From the NCBI GenBank assembly GCA_041396905.1, contig JAWKXQ010000003.1, positions 1-64,000 on the forward strand: a stretch of DNA of 64,000 bases, read 5' to 3'. Below are positions 8,634-19,364 of the stretch, piece after piece. The notes beneath the pieces were generated by a model. The model had not been told where the DNA came from. It did not search any database and worked only from the letters and a program-made list of their open reading frames with translations. The number at the start of each line of letters is the position of its first letter. Position 1 is the stretch's first letter. Origin of the DNA: JACXVD01 sp020446665. Lineage in GTDB: Bacteria > Pseudomonadota > Alphaproteobacteria > Sphingomonadales > Sphingomonadaceae. A program made the position numbers and the translations under genes.

Positions 8634-11216
8634 TCAGCCACTCACCACCATCTGCAAGGCACCATCGCCTTCGTCGATCTTCACCGTGCTGCCATCGGGC
8701 ACCCGCCCTTCCAGCAGCATCTCGGCCAGCGGATCCTGCAGGTAACGCTGCACCGCCCGCTTCAATGGCCGTGCGCCATAGACAGGGTCGTAACCCACCC
8801 GGCCCAGCCATTTGCGCGCGCCCTCGGTCAGGTCGAGCGTGATCTTGCGATCCTTCAGCAGCTTCTGCACGCGGGCGACCTGAATATCGACGATCGGGGC
8901 CATATGTTCCTGGCCCAGCCGGTGGAACAGGATGATCTCGTCCAGCCGGTTGAGGAATTCGGGGCGGAAATGCCCGCGCACCACATCCATCACCTGCGGC
9001 TCAACATCCTCGACTTTCTGATCGTCGTCCATATTGGCGAGATACTGGCTGCCGAGATTGCTGGTGAGGATGATCAGCGTGTTGGAGAAATCCACCACCC
9101 TGCCCTGCCCGTCAGTCAGGCGGCCATCATCGAGCACCTGCAACAACACGTTGAAGACATCGCTATGCGCCTTCTCGACTTCGTCGAACAGCACCACCTG
9201 ATAGGGCCGCCGCCGCACGGCTTCGGTCAGCACACCGCCTTCTTCATAGCCGACATAGCCCGGAGGGGCACCGATCAGCCGCGCAACCGCGTGCTTTTCC
9301 ATGAATTCGCTCATGTCGATGCGGACCATCGCCTGGTCATCATCAAACAGGAATTCCGCCAGCGCCTTGGTCAGTTCGGTCTTGCCGACGCCGGTTGGGC
9401 CGAGGAACAGGAAGCTGCCCAGCGGGCGGTTCGGATCCTGCAGGCCCGCCCGCGCACGGCGCACCGCCTTGGACACAGCCTCGATCGCCTGTGACTGGCC
9501 GATCACCCGCTTGCCGATGATCTCCTCCATCTGCAGCAGCTTGTCGCGCTCACCTTCCAACATCTTGTCGATGGGAATGCCGGTCCAACGGCTGACGACA
9601 CCGGCGATGTCGTCTTCCGTGACCTCTTCCTTCAGCATCGCGTTTTGCGTCTGGCCGCGCGCGTCTTCCAGCGCCTGTTCCAGCTCGGGGATCTTGCCAT
9701 AGGACAATTCGCCCGCCTTCTGCAGGTCGCCTGAACGCTGGGCCTGTTCCAGTTCGATCCGCGCATGGTCGAGCTCTTCCTTGATCCGGCTTTCGGCATG
9801 GATCTTGTCGCGCTCGTTCTGCCAGCGCGTGGTCAGCTCGCTGCTCTGCTGTTCCAGCTCGGACAATTCCTTGCGCAGTGCAGCCAGCCGGTCCTTTGAT
9901 GCAGGATCGGTCTCCTTCTGCAGCGCCTGTTCTTCGATCTTGAGCTGGATGATGCGCCGGTCGAGCCCTTCGATTTCCTCGGGCTTGCTTTCCACTTCCA
10001 TGCGGATGCGGCTGGCGGCTTCGTCCATCAGATCGATTGCCTTGTCCGGCAGGAAGCGGTTCTGGATATAGCGGTCAGACAGGCGCGCAGCGGCCACGAT
10101 GGCGCCATCGGTGATGTTCACCCCGTGGTGCAGCTCGTATTTCTCCTTGATCCCGCGCAGGATGGAGATCGTGTCTTCCACGCTCGGCTCATCGATATAG
10201 ACCGACTGGAACCGCCGCTGCAGCGCCGGGTCTTTCTCGACATATTTCTGATATTCATCCAGCGTGGTCGCGCCGATGCAATGCAATTCGCCCCGGCTCA
10301 GCGCGGGCTTGAGCAGGTTGGAGGCATCCATGCTGCCTTCGCTGGCACCGGCACCGATCAGCGTGTGCATCTCGTCAATGAACAGGATGATCTGCCCGTC
10401 GCTGCCCTTTACTTCGTCGAGCACGGCCTTGAGCCGTTCCTCGAATTCGCCGCGATATTTGGCCCCGGCAATCAGCGAGCCCATGTCGAGCGACATCAGC
10501 GTGCGGCCTTTCAGGCTGTCAGGCACGTCGCCATTGGCGATACGCAGCGCCAGCCCTTCGGCAATGGCGGTCTTGCCGGTGCCGGGTTCGCCGATCAGCG
10601 CGGGATTGTTCTTTGTCCGCCGGGCGAGAATCTGGATGGTGCGGCGAATTTCCTCGTCGCGGCCAATCACCGGGTCGAGCTTGCCATCGCGGGCAGCCTG
10701 CGTCAGGTCGCGGGCGTATTTCTTCAGCGCGTCATAGCTTTCTTCCGCACCGGAACTGTCCGCCGTGCGGCCACCGGTAACTTCCTGAATCGCAGCCTCC
10801 AGGCTCTTCACATCGACATTGGCAGCCTTCAGCGCGCGGCCTGCGGCCGTGTCGCTGGCCAGCGCCATCGCCTGCAGGATACGCTGCACCGGCACGAAGC
10901 TGTCGCCCGCCTTCTTCGCCACCTGCTCGGCACTGTCGAGCAAGCGCACGGCATCATTGTCGAGCCCCGGCGTCTGCTGCGCCCCGCCCCCGCTGACCGC
11001 CGGGATCTTCGCCAGCGCGGCGTCCACTTCATCCACGGCGATCCGGGGATTGCCGCCGGCGCGCGTGATCAGGCCGGAGGCCATGCCTTCATTGTCTTCC
11101 AGCAGCGCCTTCAGAATATGTTCGCTGCCAATCCGCTGATGGTTCATGCGAATGGCAATGGTCTGTGCGCTCTGGAGAAACCCCTTGGCGCGATCGGTGA
11201 ATTTTTCGAGATTCAT
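8634..11216 (-). CDS. clpB: ATP-dependent disaggregase ClpB
   Basis: An 860-residue Hsp100 protein of normal ClpB length. In order: N-terminal Clp_N repeats (MNLEKFTDRAKGFLQSAQ), AAA+ domain 1 with Walker A GEPGTGKTAI near residue 205, the long coiled-coil middle domain (about 400-530, many Gln/Glu/Arg), AAA+ domain 2 with GPTGVGKTEL near 605, and the Clp D2-small domain (YGARPLKRAVQRYLQDPLAE). It works with DnaK/DnaJ/GrpE to pull proteins out of aggregates in the cytoplasm. A heat-shock-type promoter lies directly upstream. The gene is convergent with the oxygenase gene, 33 bases apart. Confidence 0.98.
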   Translation of the reverse strand: MNLEKFTDRAKGFLQSAQTIAIRMNHQRIGSEHILKALLEDNEGMASGLITRAGGNPRIAVDEVDAALAKIPAVSGGGAQQTPGLDNDAVRLLDSAEQVAKKAGDSFVPVQRILQAMALASDTAAGRALKAANVDVKSLEAAIQEVTGGRTADSSGAEESYDALKKYARDLTQAARDGKLDPVIGRDEEIRRTIQILARRTKNNPALIGEPGTGKTAIAEGLALRIANGDVPDSLKGRTLMSLDMGSLIAGAKYRGEFEERLKAVLDEVKGSDGQIILFIDEMHTLIGAGASEGSMDASNLLKPALSRGELHCIGATTLDEYQKYVEKDPALQRRFQSVYIDEPSVEDTISILRGIKEKYELHHGVNITDGAIVAAARLSDRYIQNRFLPDKAIDLMDEAASRIRMEVESKPEEIEGLDRRIIQLKIEEQALQKETDPASKDRLAALRKELSELEQQSSELTTRWQNERDKIHAESRIKEELDHARIELEQAQRSGDLQKAGELSYGKIPELEQALEDARGQTQNAMLKEEVTEDDIAGVVSRWTGIPIDKMLEGERDKLLQMEEIIGKRVIGQSQAIEAVSKAVRRARAGLQDPNRPLGSFLFLGPTGVGKTELTKALAEFLFDDDQAMVRIDMSEFMEKHAVARLIGAPPGYVGYEEGGVLTEAVRRRPYQVVLFDEVEKAHSDVFNVLLQVLDDGRLTDGQGRVVDFSNTLIILTSNLGSQYLANMDDDQKVEDVEPQVMDVVRGHFRPEFLNRLDEIILFHRLGQEHMAPIVDIQVARVQKLLKDRKITLDLTEGARKWLGRVGYDPVYGARPLKRAVQRYLQDPLAEMLLEGRVPDGSTVKIDEGDGALQMVVSG

Positions 11217-11245
11217 GGGAATAGCCTCACTGTCCTACCGATGCG

Positions 11246-11273
11246 ATATGGTGTTGCAATTTTGCAACACAAG
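11246..11273 (-). promoter_or_regulatory. Putative sigma-32 (RpoH) promoter of clpB
   Basis: Reading leftwards, CTTGTG (11268-11273) as -35, a 14-base spacer, and CACCATAT (11246-11253) as -10. This fits the alphaproteobacterial RpoH pattern (CTTGAA, about 12-14 bases, CCCCATNT) with few deviations, and it sits about 30 bases upstream of the clpB ATG, a classic heat-shock gene. Confidence 0.65.
11251..11270. promoter_or_regulatory. 20-bp perfect palindrome inside the clpB promoter
   Basis: Arms GTGTTGCAA and TTGCAACAC with two bases between them. The palindrome fills the spacer between the -35 and -10 and touches both. That is the position of a repressor operator. HrcA's CIRCE has different arms, so another regulator would be involved, or the symmetry is fortuitous. 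Confidence 0.5.
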
Positions 11274-11495
11274 CCCTCCCCCGCATTTTTCTGAGCCGCG
11301 GCCCCAGAACGCAGGTGTGTTAGCTATATAGGTAGGCTGCCCAAGCGCGCTGACAATGTCCTGCGTCAAAAAACTTGGCGGGCGGTTGTCGGGCAAGGGC
11401 ATGTGGGCGTGTTGGTGGCGTTCGATGAGGGGCTTGGTTGCGTTCTGATGACGAAAGCTGACTTTCCGGAGACGACTCTCGTTGCGGACGTTTGC

Positions 11496-11798
11496 TCAAT
11501 GCCCCCAAACGGCGAAGTCAGAGTAGCGAGGTTCTCGATCAGCAAGGACGTCAGACACTATGGAACAAATCTCTGTATCGTGTTCCCACTCCTCAGGTTC
11601 AAACCGAACTACCTTGTCGATATCTGCAATCGAATAACCGTCTTCTGCTAGCATCTTCTTTGCGGACTGTACTGCTTCAACGATATCTTCTGTTGCGATG
11701 ATGCAAGTCACAAATGCACCAGCATAGCCTTCCTTACGAAGAGGGGCGCTGTCCGAAAGAAGCTCGCAATAGACCAGAAACACACTTTGTTGAATCAT
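11496..11798 (-). CDS. Hypothetical protein, 100 residues
   Basis: A small acidic protein with no recognised domain. It has an N-terminal hydrophobic strand (VFLVYCEL), a mixed alpha/beta middle (ATEDIVEAVQSAKKMLAEDG, DIDKVVRFEPEEWE) and ends YSDFAVWGH. The even spread of charged and hydrophobic residues and a soluble alpha/beta pattern make it look like a real gene, although base composition is lower in GC than clpB. It stands alone between clpB and a repeat-rich gap. ATG 11798 is the only good start. Confidence 0.6.
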   Translation of the reverse strand: MIQQSVFLVYCELLSDSAPLRKEGYAGAFVTCIIATEDIVEAVQSAKKMLAEDGYSIADIDKVVRFEPEEWEHDTEICSIVSDVLADREPRYSDFAVWGH

Positions 11799-11907
11799 TG
11801 TTGACAGCTAACCACTCGGTCGTCCTCTTTCCATCCCAATTCGTGCCCAAGCGCATGAACTACCCGAGCACTGATAGCTGACATTCACTCCAGCCAGCAC
11901 CTCCTCA

Positions 11908-12128
11908 CCCGTCACCCCGGCCCTTCGACAGGCTCTGGATGATCCGGGGTCCCGCTTTTCTTCCGGCGCAAGGCTTTCTCCAACGAGCAAATCTGCGTCA
12001 CACGAACAAAGATGGCCATACGAATAGCGGTTGGCCATGATCTACACCCAACGACCCTTGCGCTTGCGATCCATCGTGGGACTTCAAGGGAAGCGGGACC
12101 CCGGGTCAAGCCCGGGGTGACGGGGTTT
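11908..12128. repeat. Inverted REP-like pair in an intergenic region
   Basis: Two GC-rich palindromic units face each other. CCGGGGTCCCGCTT (11944-11957) is the exact inverted copy of AAGCGGGACCCCGG (12091-12104), and CGTCACCCCGG near 11910 mirrors CCGGGGTGACG near 12112-12122. The right unit also folds on itself (ACCCCGGG...CCCGGGGT). The left unit contains TTCGACAGGCTC, the arm seen again at 24.5 and 37.5 kb. The whole gap 11799-12230 shows no supportable gene. Confidence 0.6.
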
Positions 12129-12230
12129 TGGTTTGGAGGGGGTAGCTCTGCATGACATCCCCCCCACAGCAGGCACGCAACAACATCCCGCAAACCAAAC
12201 GCTAATTCGCGCCAGAACCGCCCACGCGCT

Positions 12231-13648
12231 CTATTCTGCCGGGATATTCTCCAGCCCCGGCACCAGCAGGCTGCGGCCGCCGCCGAATTCTTCGCGCACC
12301 ACGATCAGGCCCATTTTCTCCAGATGGTCGAGCAGGCGGCGGATGCGGCCGGGGGAGCTGGTGCCATAGACGCGCGCCAGTTCCTCGTCGTCAGGTACAG
12401 ACTTTCCTTCGGCGCAGGCTGCGGCAATGGCTAGATAGGGCGCGAGGACATCCTCATCGACCTGTTCGCCTAGGGCCAGCACGCGGGCGCGGGTTGGATC
12501 GTCCAGCCGCTCCAGCCCGGCGCTGGCAATGGCAAAGCGGCGGCGGAAGACATTCATGTCCATCGGCACGCCGCCAATACGCTCGCTCCGGCAGCGCATC
12601 AGGAACGCCTGATAGAGCTGGCTGGCAGACTGGAAGGTGATCCCCTCTTCCTGCGCCATGGCGGAAAGGATCGTGGCCATGGCTTCCTCCCGCGCGCCTG
12701 AAGTGGCGGCTTGCGACGAGCCTTCCGAAGCAGGGGACGACACCGCTCTGGCCGGGGCCGGAGCGGGCACCAGATCAGCCGGGCGCGGCGCTGGCGGCGG
12801 CGGTGGCGGCGGCGAAGCGGCCTGCACATCGGCGGCGAGGCTATCGGTCAGCAGCGCTTCCATCCCGCCGCTGGGCGCCTGCGGCAACGGCATCAGCCCC
12901 TCTGCGCGGACCTTGTGCCCGGTCTGCACAGGACCGATCTTCACCGCCACCGGGCGGCGGCTGATCGCGGGACCGAGCGCGAGGAAATGGCCGCGCTCCA
13001 GATCGCGGATGCGCTCTGCCTGCCGCCGTTCCATCCCCAGCAGATCGGCCGCGCGCTGCATGTCGATATCGAGGAAAGTCCGCCCCATCAGAAAGTTGGA
13101 GGCTTCCGCCGCGACATTCTTGGCCAGCTTTGCCAGACGCTGCGTGGCGACGATCCCTGCCAGCCCGCGCTTGCGCCCGCGGCACATCAGATTGGTCATG
13201 GCCGACAGAGTGAGGCGGCGCGTATCCTCGCCAATCTCGCCCGCCACCGAAGGGGCAAACATCTGCGCTTCATCCACCACCACCAGCGCGGGGAACCAGA
13301 ATTCGCGCGGCGCATCGAACAGCGCGTTGATGAACTGTGCGGCGCAGCGGATCTGCTGCTCGACCTCCAGCCCCTCCAGCGCCAGCACCACCGACGCGAT
13401 GTTCGCGGCAGCGCGGGCCAGCGCCTCTATCTCCCGGGCGGGGAATAGGCCGCCCCGTCAATCACCGGTCCGAAGACATCCGCCAGCGGAAATAAATCCC
13501 CTTCCGGGTCAATCACCGCCTGCTGCACCATGGCTTTCTTCCAGCAGGCGGCGCAGCCGATGCGATTTGCCCGAGCCGCTGTACCCTGCACCAGCAGGCG
13601 CGTGGCGAGCAGCTCCTCCACGTCCGTACACGGGCGACGCCGTTTCAT
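12231..13648 (-). pseudogene. HerA/DUF87-type ATPase, frameshifted
   Basis: The clean part (12231-13391) encodes the second half of a HerA-like motor: Walker B region FPALVVVDEAQMFAPS, the TNLMCRGRKRGLAGIVATQR segment, then a Pro/Ala-rich linker (AASPPPPPPPAPRP) and a C-terminal helical domain ending in a winged-helix-like SSPGRIRRLLDHLEKMGLIVV. Upstream, the N-terminal part is split over three frames: VEELLATRLLVQG, then SGSGKSHRLRRLLEE (Walker A), then VIDPEGDLFPLADVFG, then AREIEALARAAAN. Three single-base shifts fall between about 13425 and 13590. ATG 13648 is the likely start. HerA motors usually pair with NurA nuclease, but this subgroup with the Pro-rich tail is a stand-alone type of unknown role. 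It is divergent from the acylase gene. Confidence 0.75.
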
Positions 13649-13802
13649 GATATGGTGATTTCGGCTTTCTGAATCATGGCCTAGCCCGACCGAGACCCGC
13701 CGCCGGAAGACGCGCAACGCAGACTTATCCTGAGTCGTTTTACCCTTCACCCGTGCCGCCCGCCCCGCTACGCCTTGCAATTACAGGGAGAGAGCAAAGC
13801 AT

Positions 13803-15959
13803 ATGAAAAAATGGCTCGCAGGGATCAGCGGCGCAATCCTGCTATTGGCGCTGGTGGTGGTGATTGGCCTGATGACGTGGGAACCGCTGGTCGCCCGCAC
13901 AGGCACTGCCCCGCCCAAGGCTGAATACAGCGCTGAAATCATCCGCGATGAATTCGGCGTGCCGCATATCCATGGCAAGCGCGATCGATGTCGCCTTTGG
14001 GGTCGCCATTGCCCATGCAGAGGATGATTTCTTCACCCTGCAGGATGTGCTGGCCATGACCAGGGGCCGCTATGGCGCGATCATGGGCGAACAGGGCGCA
14101 CAATTCGATTACGTGCTCCACCTGCTGGGCGCGCGCGAGACGGTGGAGGAGAAATACGACACGCTGCCTGCCGATGTGCGGGCCTTGCTCGATGCCTATG
14201 CCACGGGCCTCAACCAATATGCGGCGCAGCACCCCGACGAAATCAAGCTGGACCGGCTCTTTCCCGTTGATGGCAAGGATGTGGCAACCGGCTTTGCCCT
14301 GCGCCAGCCGTTCTTCTTTGGCCTGAACAACACGATCAGCCGCTGGTAAAGGGCGAGAGACGCGCCCCGATCGGGCCGCGCGATCGGGCGCCGGGCGACC
14401 CACCTTTGCCGGTCGGCGAAGAGGCCGCCATGGCGGGTTCCAACGCCTGGGCCATCGCGCCGGAAAAAGCGGGTGATGGCGTGACCCGGCTGGTCTCCAA
14501 CAGCCACCAGCCCTGGCGCGGCGGCGTGGCGTGGTATGAACTGGTGGTCGAAAGCGATGAAGGCTGGCATTTCGCCGGGGCCAATTTCCCCGGCTCGCCC
14601 TTCCCCTTTCTCGGCGCAATGAACATCTGGGCTGGACCAACACGGTCAACCAGCCGGACATGGTCGATGTCTATGAACTGAGTGTCACCAAGGAAGTGGT
14701 CGGCGCGAACCATCGGCTGATGTATGAGCTGGACGGCGAATATCTGCCGCTGGAGCAGGAAACCGTCACGCTGCCGGTCAAAGTCGGCCCGCTGGTGCTG
14801 CCCATCCGCCGCGATGTTTATCGCAGCGTCCACGGCCCGGTGATCAAGAATGACCGCGGCTATTTCGCTTTCCGCTATGGCGGGATCGGGCGGATCGACC
14901 AACTGGATGCCTATTATGATCTCAACAAGGCGAAGAGCTTCGCGAATGGAAGATCATGGCGCATAAGGCCATTCCCTCCACCAATTTCATCTATGCCGAT
15001 GCCGAAGGGAACATCGCCTATATCTACAACGCCGCAATCCCTGATCGGAAAGTCGGCCCGGACTGGCGCGGGATCCTGCCGGGCAATGATTCCAGCCTGA
15101 TCTGGCAGGACCTCGCCCCCTATGAGAGCCTGCCGCGTTACGAGAATCCGTCCTCTGGCTATCTCTGGAACGCCAATAACACCCCCTTCAAGGCTGCTGG
15201 CCCGGACGACCTCGACCCGCTGGATTTCCCGGCAGAGCTGGGCATTGAAACCAAGATGACCAACCGTGCCCGGCGCAGCGAGCGCCTGTTGCGCGAAGCC
15301 AACCGGATCGACCGTGAAACGCTGGAGAGGATCAAATATGACACCGGGTGGGAGAATGAAGACTATGTGAAGGCCACGCTCGATGGCATTGCCGCGCTCG
15401 ATTTGTCAGGCCAACCGGTGCTCAAGGAAGCGCAGCAAATCCTCTCCGAATGGGATTTCACCTCTGACGGGGTGGGCCGGGCCGATGCGCTGGCGCTGAT
15501 CGTTCTGCGCAAGCCGATGGGCGATTCCTATAATGGCCGACCGCTGACCCCGCCGCGCGAGGTTCTGGAATTTACCGCTGACCATTTGATGACCCATTTC
15601 GGCAAGCTCGACCCGCCGATGCAGGATATATTGCGGCTACGGCAGGGCCCCGGCCCCTATGCGGTGGACCTGCCGCTGGATGGCGGCAGCGACACTTTGC
15701 GTGCCTCGACCCTGTGGGATTACGACCCGGACGGGAAGCTGTCCGTGCGCCATGGCGACAGCTTCTGATGTTCGTCGAATGGTCAAGAGCGTCCCGGTCG
15801 CATCGCAATCGATCATGCCCTTTGGCGCGGCGACCACGCGGATCAACGATCCGCATTACACCGACCAGGCGCCGCTGCTTTGTGGAACACAAGCTGAAAC
15901 CGGTGCACTTCTGGCGCGTTGATGTGCTGGGAGAGTGCGGTTTTCGTCGAAAACCGTGA
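13803..15959 (+). pseudogene. Penicillin acylase family hydrolase, frameshifted
   Basis: The text of an Ntn-hydrolase is complete but split over at least six frame changes (near 13972, 14340, 14625, 14940, 15767 and 15885). In order: a membrane/signal helix (LAGISGAILLLALVVVIGL), IIRDEFGVPHIHG, the alpha-chain (DVLAMTRGRYGAIMGEQGAQ), the new beta-chain N-terminus at AGSNAWAIAP with the catalytic Ser of GSNAW, SNSHQPWRGGVAWYEL, then the beta-chain to HKLKPVHFWR. The family cleaves amide bonds of acylated amines, including beta-lactams and acyl-homoserine lactones; the substrate here is not decidable. It acts in the periplasm after self-cleavage. If the frameshifts are real the enzyme is dead. 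Confidence 0.8.
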
Positions 15960-16020
15960 CGAACCGTTGATCATCTTAGTCAGTTGCAACGCAACCATAT
16001 TGCCCTGATGGAGTAATCAT

Positions 16021-18919
16021 GCGCCTGAAATATGCCTCCGCGAGCCATGCTGTTCTGGCTTTTGTCACCCGCCCCGGCCCTGCAGGCCAAGCATCACGAA
16101 CCCGCACCTGTGGCGAAACTGCCACCCGCGATGGCCGACCCGGCGCCGCTGTCCGAACTGATCGATGCAGTTTCCATCCCCTATGAAAGCTTCACGCTCG
16201 ACAATGGGCTGACCGTGCTGGTCCACACCGATCGCCAGGCTTCCGGTAGTCGCGGTTTCCGTGTGGTACGGGGTCGGTTCAAGCATGAGCAAGGGCAAAA
16301 CCGGTTTGCCCATCTGTTCAGGTATCCTGATGTTCAATGGCAGTGAAAACGCATCGGGCGATTTCTTCCGGCCGCTGCAGCAAGTCGGCGCGACCGATTT
16401 CAGCGGCACGACCTGGTTTGACCACTTCAATTATTTCGAAACGGTGCCGACCGGCGCGCTGGATGATGCGCTGATGCTGGAAAACACCGTATGGGCTATC
16501 TGCTGGGCGCGGTGACGCAGGAGAAGCTGGATAACCAGATCGGCGTGGTCCAGAACGAGAAGCGTGGGGCGATAATTCTCCCCTGGACTGGTCAGGTATG
16601 AGCAGCTGGAAGAATCTCACCCTCCGGCCACTATCATCACTCACCATCGGTTCGATGGCAGACCTTTCCGGTGCAACGCTGGAAGATGTGAAGCAGTGGT
16701 TCCGCGACAATTACGGGCCGAACAATGCCATTCTGGTGCTGGCGGGCGATATTGATCTGCCCACGGCCAAGGAAAAGGTCACCAAATGGTTTGACGCGAT
16801 CCCGCGCGGGCCCGAAATCCAGCAGGTTGAAGCGCCTGTGCCCGACCTGCCGACCGATCCTCCAAGACCATTTATGACAAGGTGCCCACCACCCGCATCT
16901 ATCGCATGGGCCGTGCCGGGCCTCGGCTCGTCCTGACGCTATGTCCCGCTCGCCATGGGCGCGACAGTGCTGGGCGGGCGTAGCAGCCGACTGGACAATT
17001 CGCTGGTGCGTGACAAGCAGCTGGCCGTGCCGCGTTGTCGCACGCGCAGAAATCTTCGCACAGGCCGGGCAAGTGTTGAATCGCCGATGCCAAGCCGGGC
17101 GTGAGCCGCGAAAGAACTGGCCGCTGCGCTGGATGCTGAAATCGCCGATTTCCTCGCAATGGTCCGACAGAAGACGAATTGCAGCGCGCCTGCCGTCTAT
17201 GCCGCTGGCCAGATCCGCGGTCTGGAATCGGTTGGTGGCTTCGGCGGCAAGGCCCCGACGCTGGCCGAGGGGCTGCTCTATTCGGGCAATCCGTCGCATT
17301 ACAAGAAAGAGCTTGAAGCCGCTGCCGCCATGACACCGGCAATGGTCCGCGATGTGACTGCCAAATGGCTTTCCCGTCCGGTCTTCGAACTGGTGGTCGA
17401 ACCCGGCACCCGCACCGAAGGCGGCGAAAACCGTGGTGGTTTCCGCACGGCACCCGAAGGCGGGATGCAGCCCGCTTTCTTCATGAACCCCGCGCTGGCA
17501 GCACAAGGGGCGGCCACTGCCGTGCCGGAAGCGGACCGTTCCAGCCTGCCGCCGGTGGAAGAGCTCAAGCCGCTTGATTTCCCCGACATCGAACGTGCAA
17601 CCTTGTCCAACGGCATTCCGGTGTTCTTCGCGCGCCGCGATGCGGTGCCTGTGGTTAATGTCCGCGTCCAGTTTGACGCGGGCTATTCAGCTGACCCGAC
17701 GGACCGCCCCGGCCTGCAATCGCTGACGCTCAGCCTGATGGATGAAGGCACGACCAGCCTGACTTCCGAACAGCTGGCCGTCGCGCGGGAGCGGCTGGGC
17801 GCGAGCATTTACGGCATGGCCGATGCGGATACGACATCCTTCGGGCTGGACTCGGTCACCCCTAACCTGGCCCCTTCGCTGGACCTTCTAGCGGACTATA
17901 TCCGCCACCCAGCCTTTGACGAGAAAGAGCTGGAGCGTGTGCGCGCGCAGCAGCTCAACCGTATCGAAGGGGAAAAGGGCAATCCCGGCGCTGTCGGCCA
18001 ACGTGCCCTGGCGCGCGAGCTCTATGGCCCGGATCATCCCTATGGCATGCCGCCCAGCGGGCTGGGTGAAGCCGATGTTGTCGCCAGCGTGCAACGCGCG
18101 GAAGTGGATGGGTTCCACCGCAGCTGGATTTCACCGGAGCGGGCGAAGATCTTCGTGGTCGGCGACACCACGCTGGGTGAAGTGCTGCCTCTGCTGGAAA
18201 AGAGCTTTGGCGATTGGAAAGCCGCGGAAGGTGCAAAGGCGGAAAAGAATTTTTCCGCTGCAATCCCGGAACAGACGGGCGCACGCATCATCCTCATCGA
18301 CCGCCCTGCCTCGCCCCAGTCCGTGATCCTTGCCGGCCGCGTGCTGGACATGAAGGGAACGGATGAGCTGACTACGGTGCGGGCCGCCAATGAAGTGTTT
18401 GGCGGGAGCTTCCTCAGCCGGATCAATATGAACCTGCGCGAGACCAAGGGCTGGTCATACGGCGTGCGTTCGATCCTCACCACGCCGCTCAACAATGCCA
18501 GCCTGATGCTCTATGCCCCCGTACAGGCAGACCGCACCGGCGATTCCATGGTGGAACTGCTCAAGGATATGGGCGCCTATACCGGTGAGCAAGGCGTGAC
18601 CGGCGAAGAGCTGACCCGCATGATCAATGGCAATGTCCGCGAATTGCCGGGCCAGTTCGAAACCTCGCGCGATGTGCTGGGCGGAGTGCGCAACATCGTC
18701 ACTTACGAACGGCCCGACGACTATTACGAAGCGCTGGCCAGCAAGTATGAAGGCCTGACCGCAGAAGAGATCAACGCCAAGGCACGCGAAGTGCTGAAGT
18801 CTGACGATCTCGTCTGGGTCGTGGTCGGCGATGCGGAAAGCGTCCGCCCGCAGCTTGACCAGCTGGGCCTGCCGGTTGAAGTAGTAAAGGCAGCGGAAAC
18901 GGAGGAAGCGGGCGAATAA
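16021..18919 (+). pseudogene. M16 family (pitrilysin-type) zinc peptidase, frameshifted
   Basis: A two-lobed M16 protein of about 950 residues. The second lobe and linker (17159-18919) are clean: LKPLDFPDIERATLSNGIPV, LGASIYGMADADTTSFGLDS, PSPQSVILAG-type and RETKGWSYGVRS segments. The first lobe is broken: FTLDNGLTVLVHTDRQA, then VWYGVGSS, then LMFNGSENASGDFF, then YLLGAVTQEKLDNQIGVVQNE, then GATVLGGRSSRLDNSLVRDK sit in different frames between 16030 and 17170. The zinc motif expected as HLFEH reads HLF followed by garbled bases near 16315-16335, so the catalytic Glu/His are not encoded as written. GGAG upstream supports ATG 16021, and a signal peptide is visible. Such periplasmic peptidases clear peptides and unfolded proteins. 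Confidence 0.8.
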
Positions 18920-18974
18920 GCCCCCTTCCCCGCCAGAATTAACTGGCAGCAATTCCTGCAACTAGGAGAAGAGA

Positions 18975-19274
18975 ATGTCTGTAGCCGGAACTTACAACAC
19001 CACTGTGAAGAGCCCGATGGGCGATCAGAGCGGCACTTTCACCGTTGTCGATGGCGGCGATGGCACCTTTACTGGCAACCTCGCAGGTGGCCTGGGTTCA
19101 ATGGTTGTCGAGAATGGCAAGGTGAACGGCAACACGTTGAGCTGGTCAATGAACATGACCATGCCGATGCCGATGACGCTGCAATGCACGGCCACTGTCG
19201 ATGGTGACAGCATTACCGGGGATGTCGTGGCCGGCGCCTTTGGCTCCATGCCGCTTTCGGGAACACGGGCATAA
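18975..19274 (+). CDS. Small beta-rich hypothetical protein
   Basis: A 99-residue protein made of short strands with many Gly, Thr, Ser and Met: GTYNTTVKSPMGDQSGTFTV, GTFTGNLAGGLGS, NTLSWSMNMTMPMPMTL, GDSITGDVVAGAFGSMPLSG. This looks like one small beta-barrel or sandwich, lipocalin-like in rhythm, with no signal peptide. AGGAG at 18963-18967 supports ATG 18975. It follows the M16 gene by 55 bases and precedes a strong terminator, so it may be co-transcribed. Function not known to me. Confidence 0.75.
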   Translation: MSVAGTYNTTVKSPMGDQSGTFTVVDGGDGTFTGNLAGGLGSMVVENGKVNGNTLSWSMNMTMPMPMTLQCTATVDGDSITGDVVAGAFGSMPLSGTRA

Positions 19275-19304
19275 GCCCGCCGAAACTTACAGTACACGCC
19301 AACA

Positions 19305-19345
19305 GAAAGGGGCCGCCGGAGTGATCCAGCGGCCCCTTTCTTGTT
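19305..19345. terminator. Terminator between convergent genes
   Basis: Arms GAAAGGGGCCGC (19305-19316) and GCGGCCCCTTTC (19329-19340) form a perfect 12-bp stem followed by TTG-TTCT on the plus strand. The A-run before the left arm gives a T-run on the other strand, so it can serve both the small beta protein gene and the helix-hairpin-helix gene. Confidence 0.8.
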
Positions 19346-19364
19346 CTACGCTTGCCAGTCCGGA

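Noticed and set aside
10125..11294. 389-codon open frame on the plus strand over clpB
   Set aside because: Fully antisense to clpB and His/Gln/Arg-rich with no protein-like pattern; a shadow of third-position GC.
11403..11651. 82-codon plus-strand frame near the 100-residue hypothetical gene
   Set aside because: It overlaps the minus-strand gene, which has the better amino-acid pattern and start.
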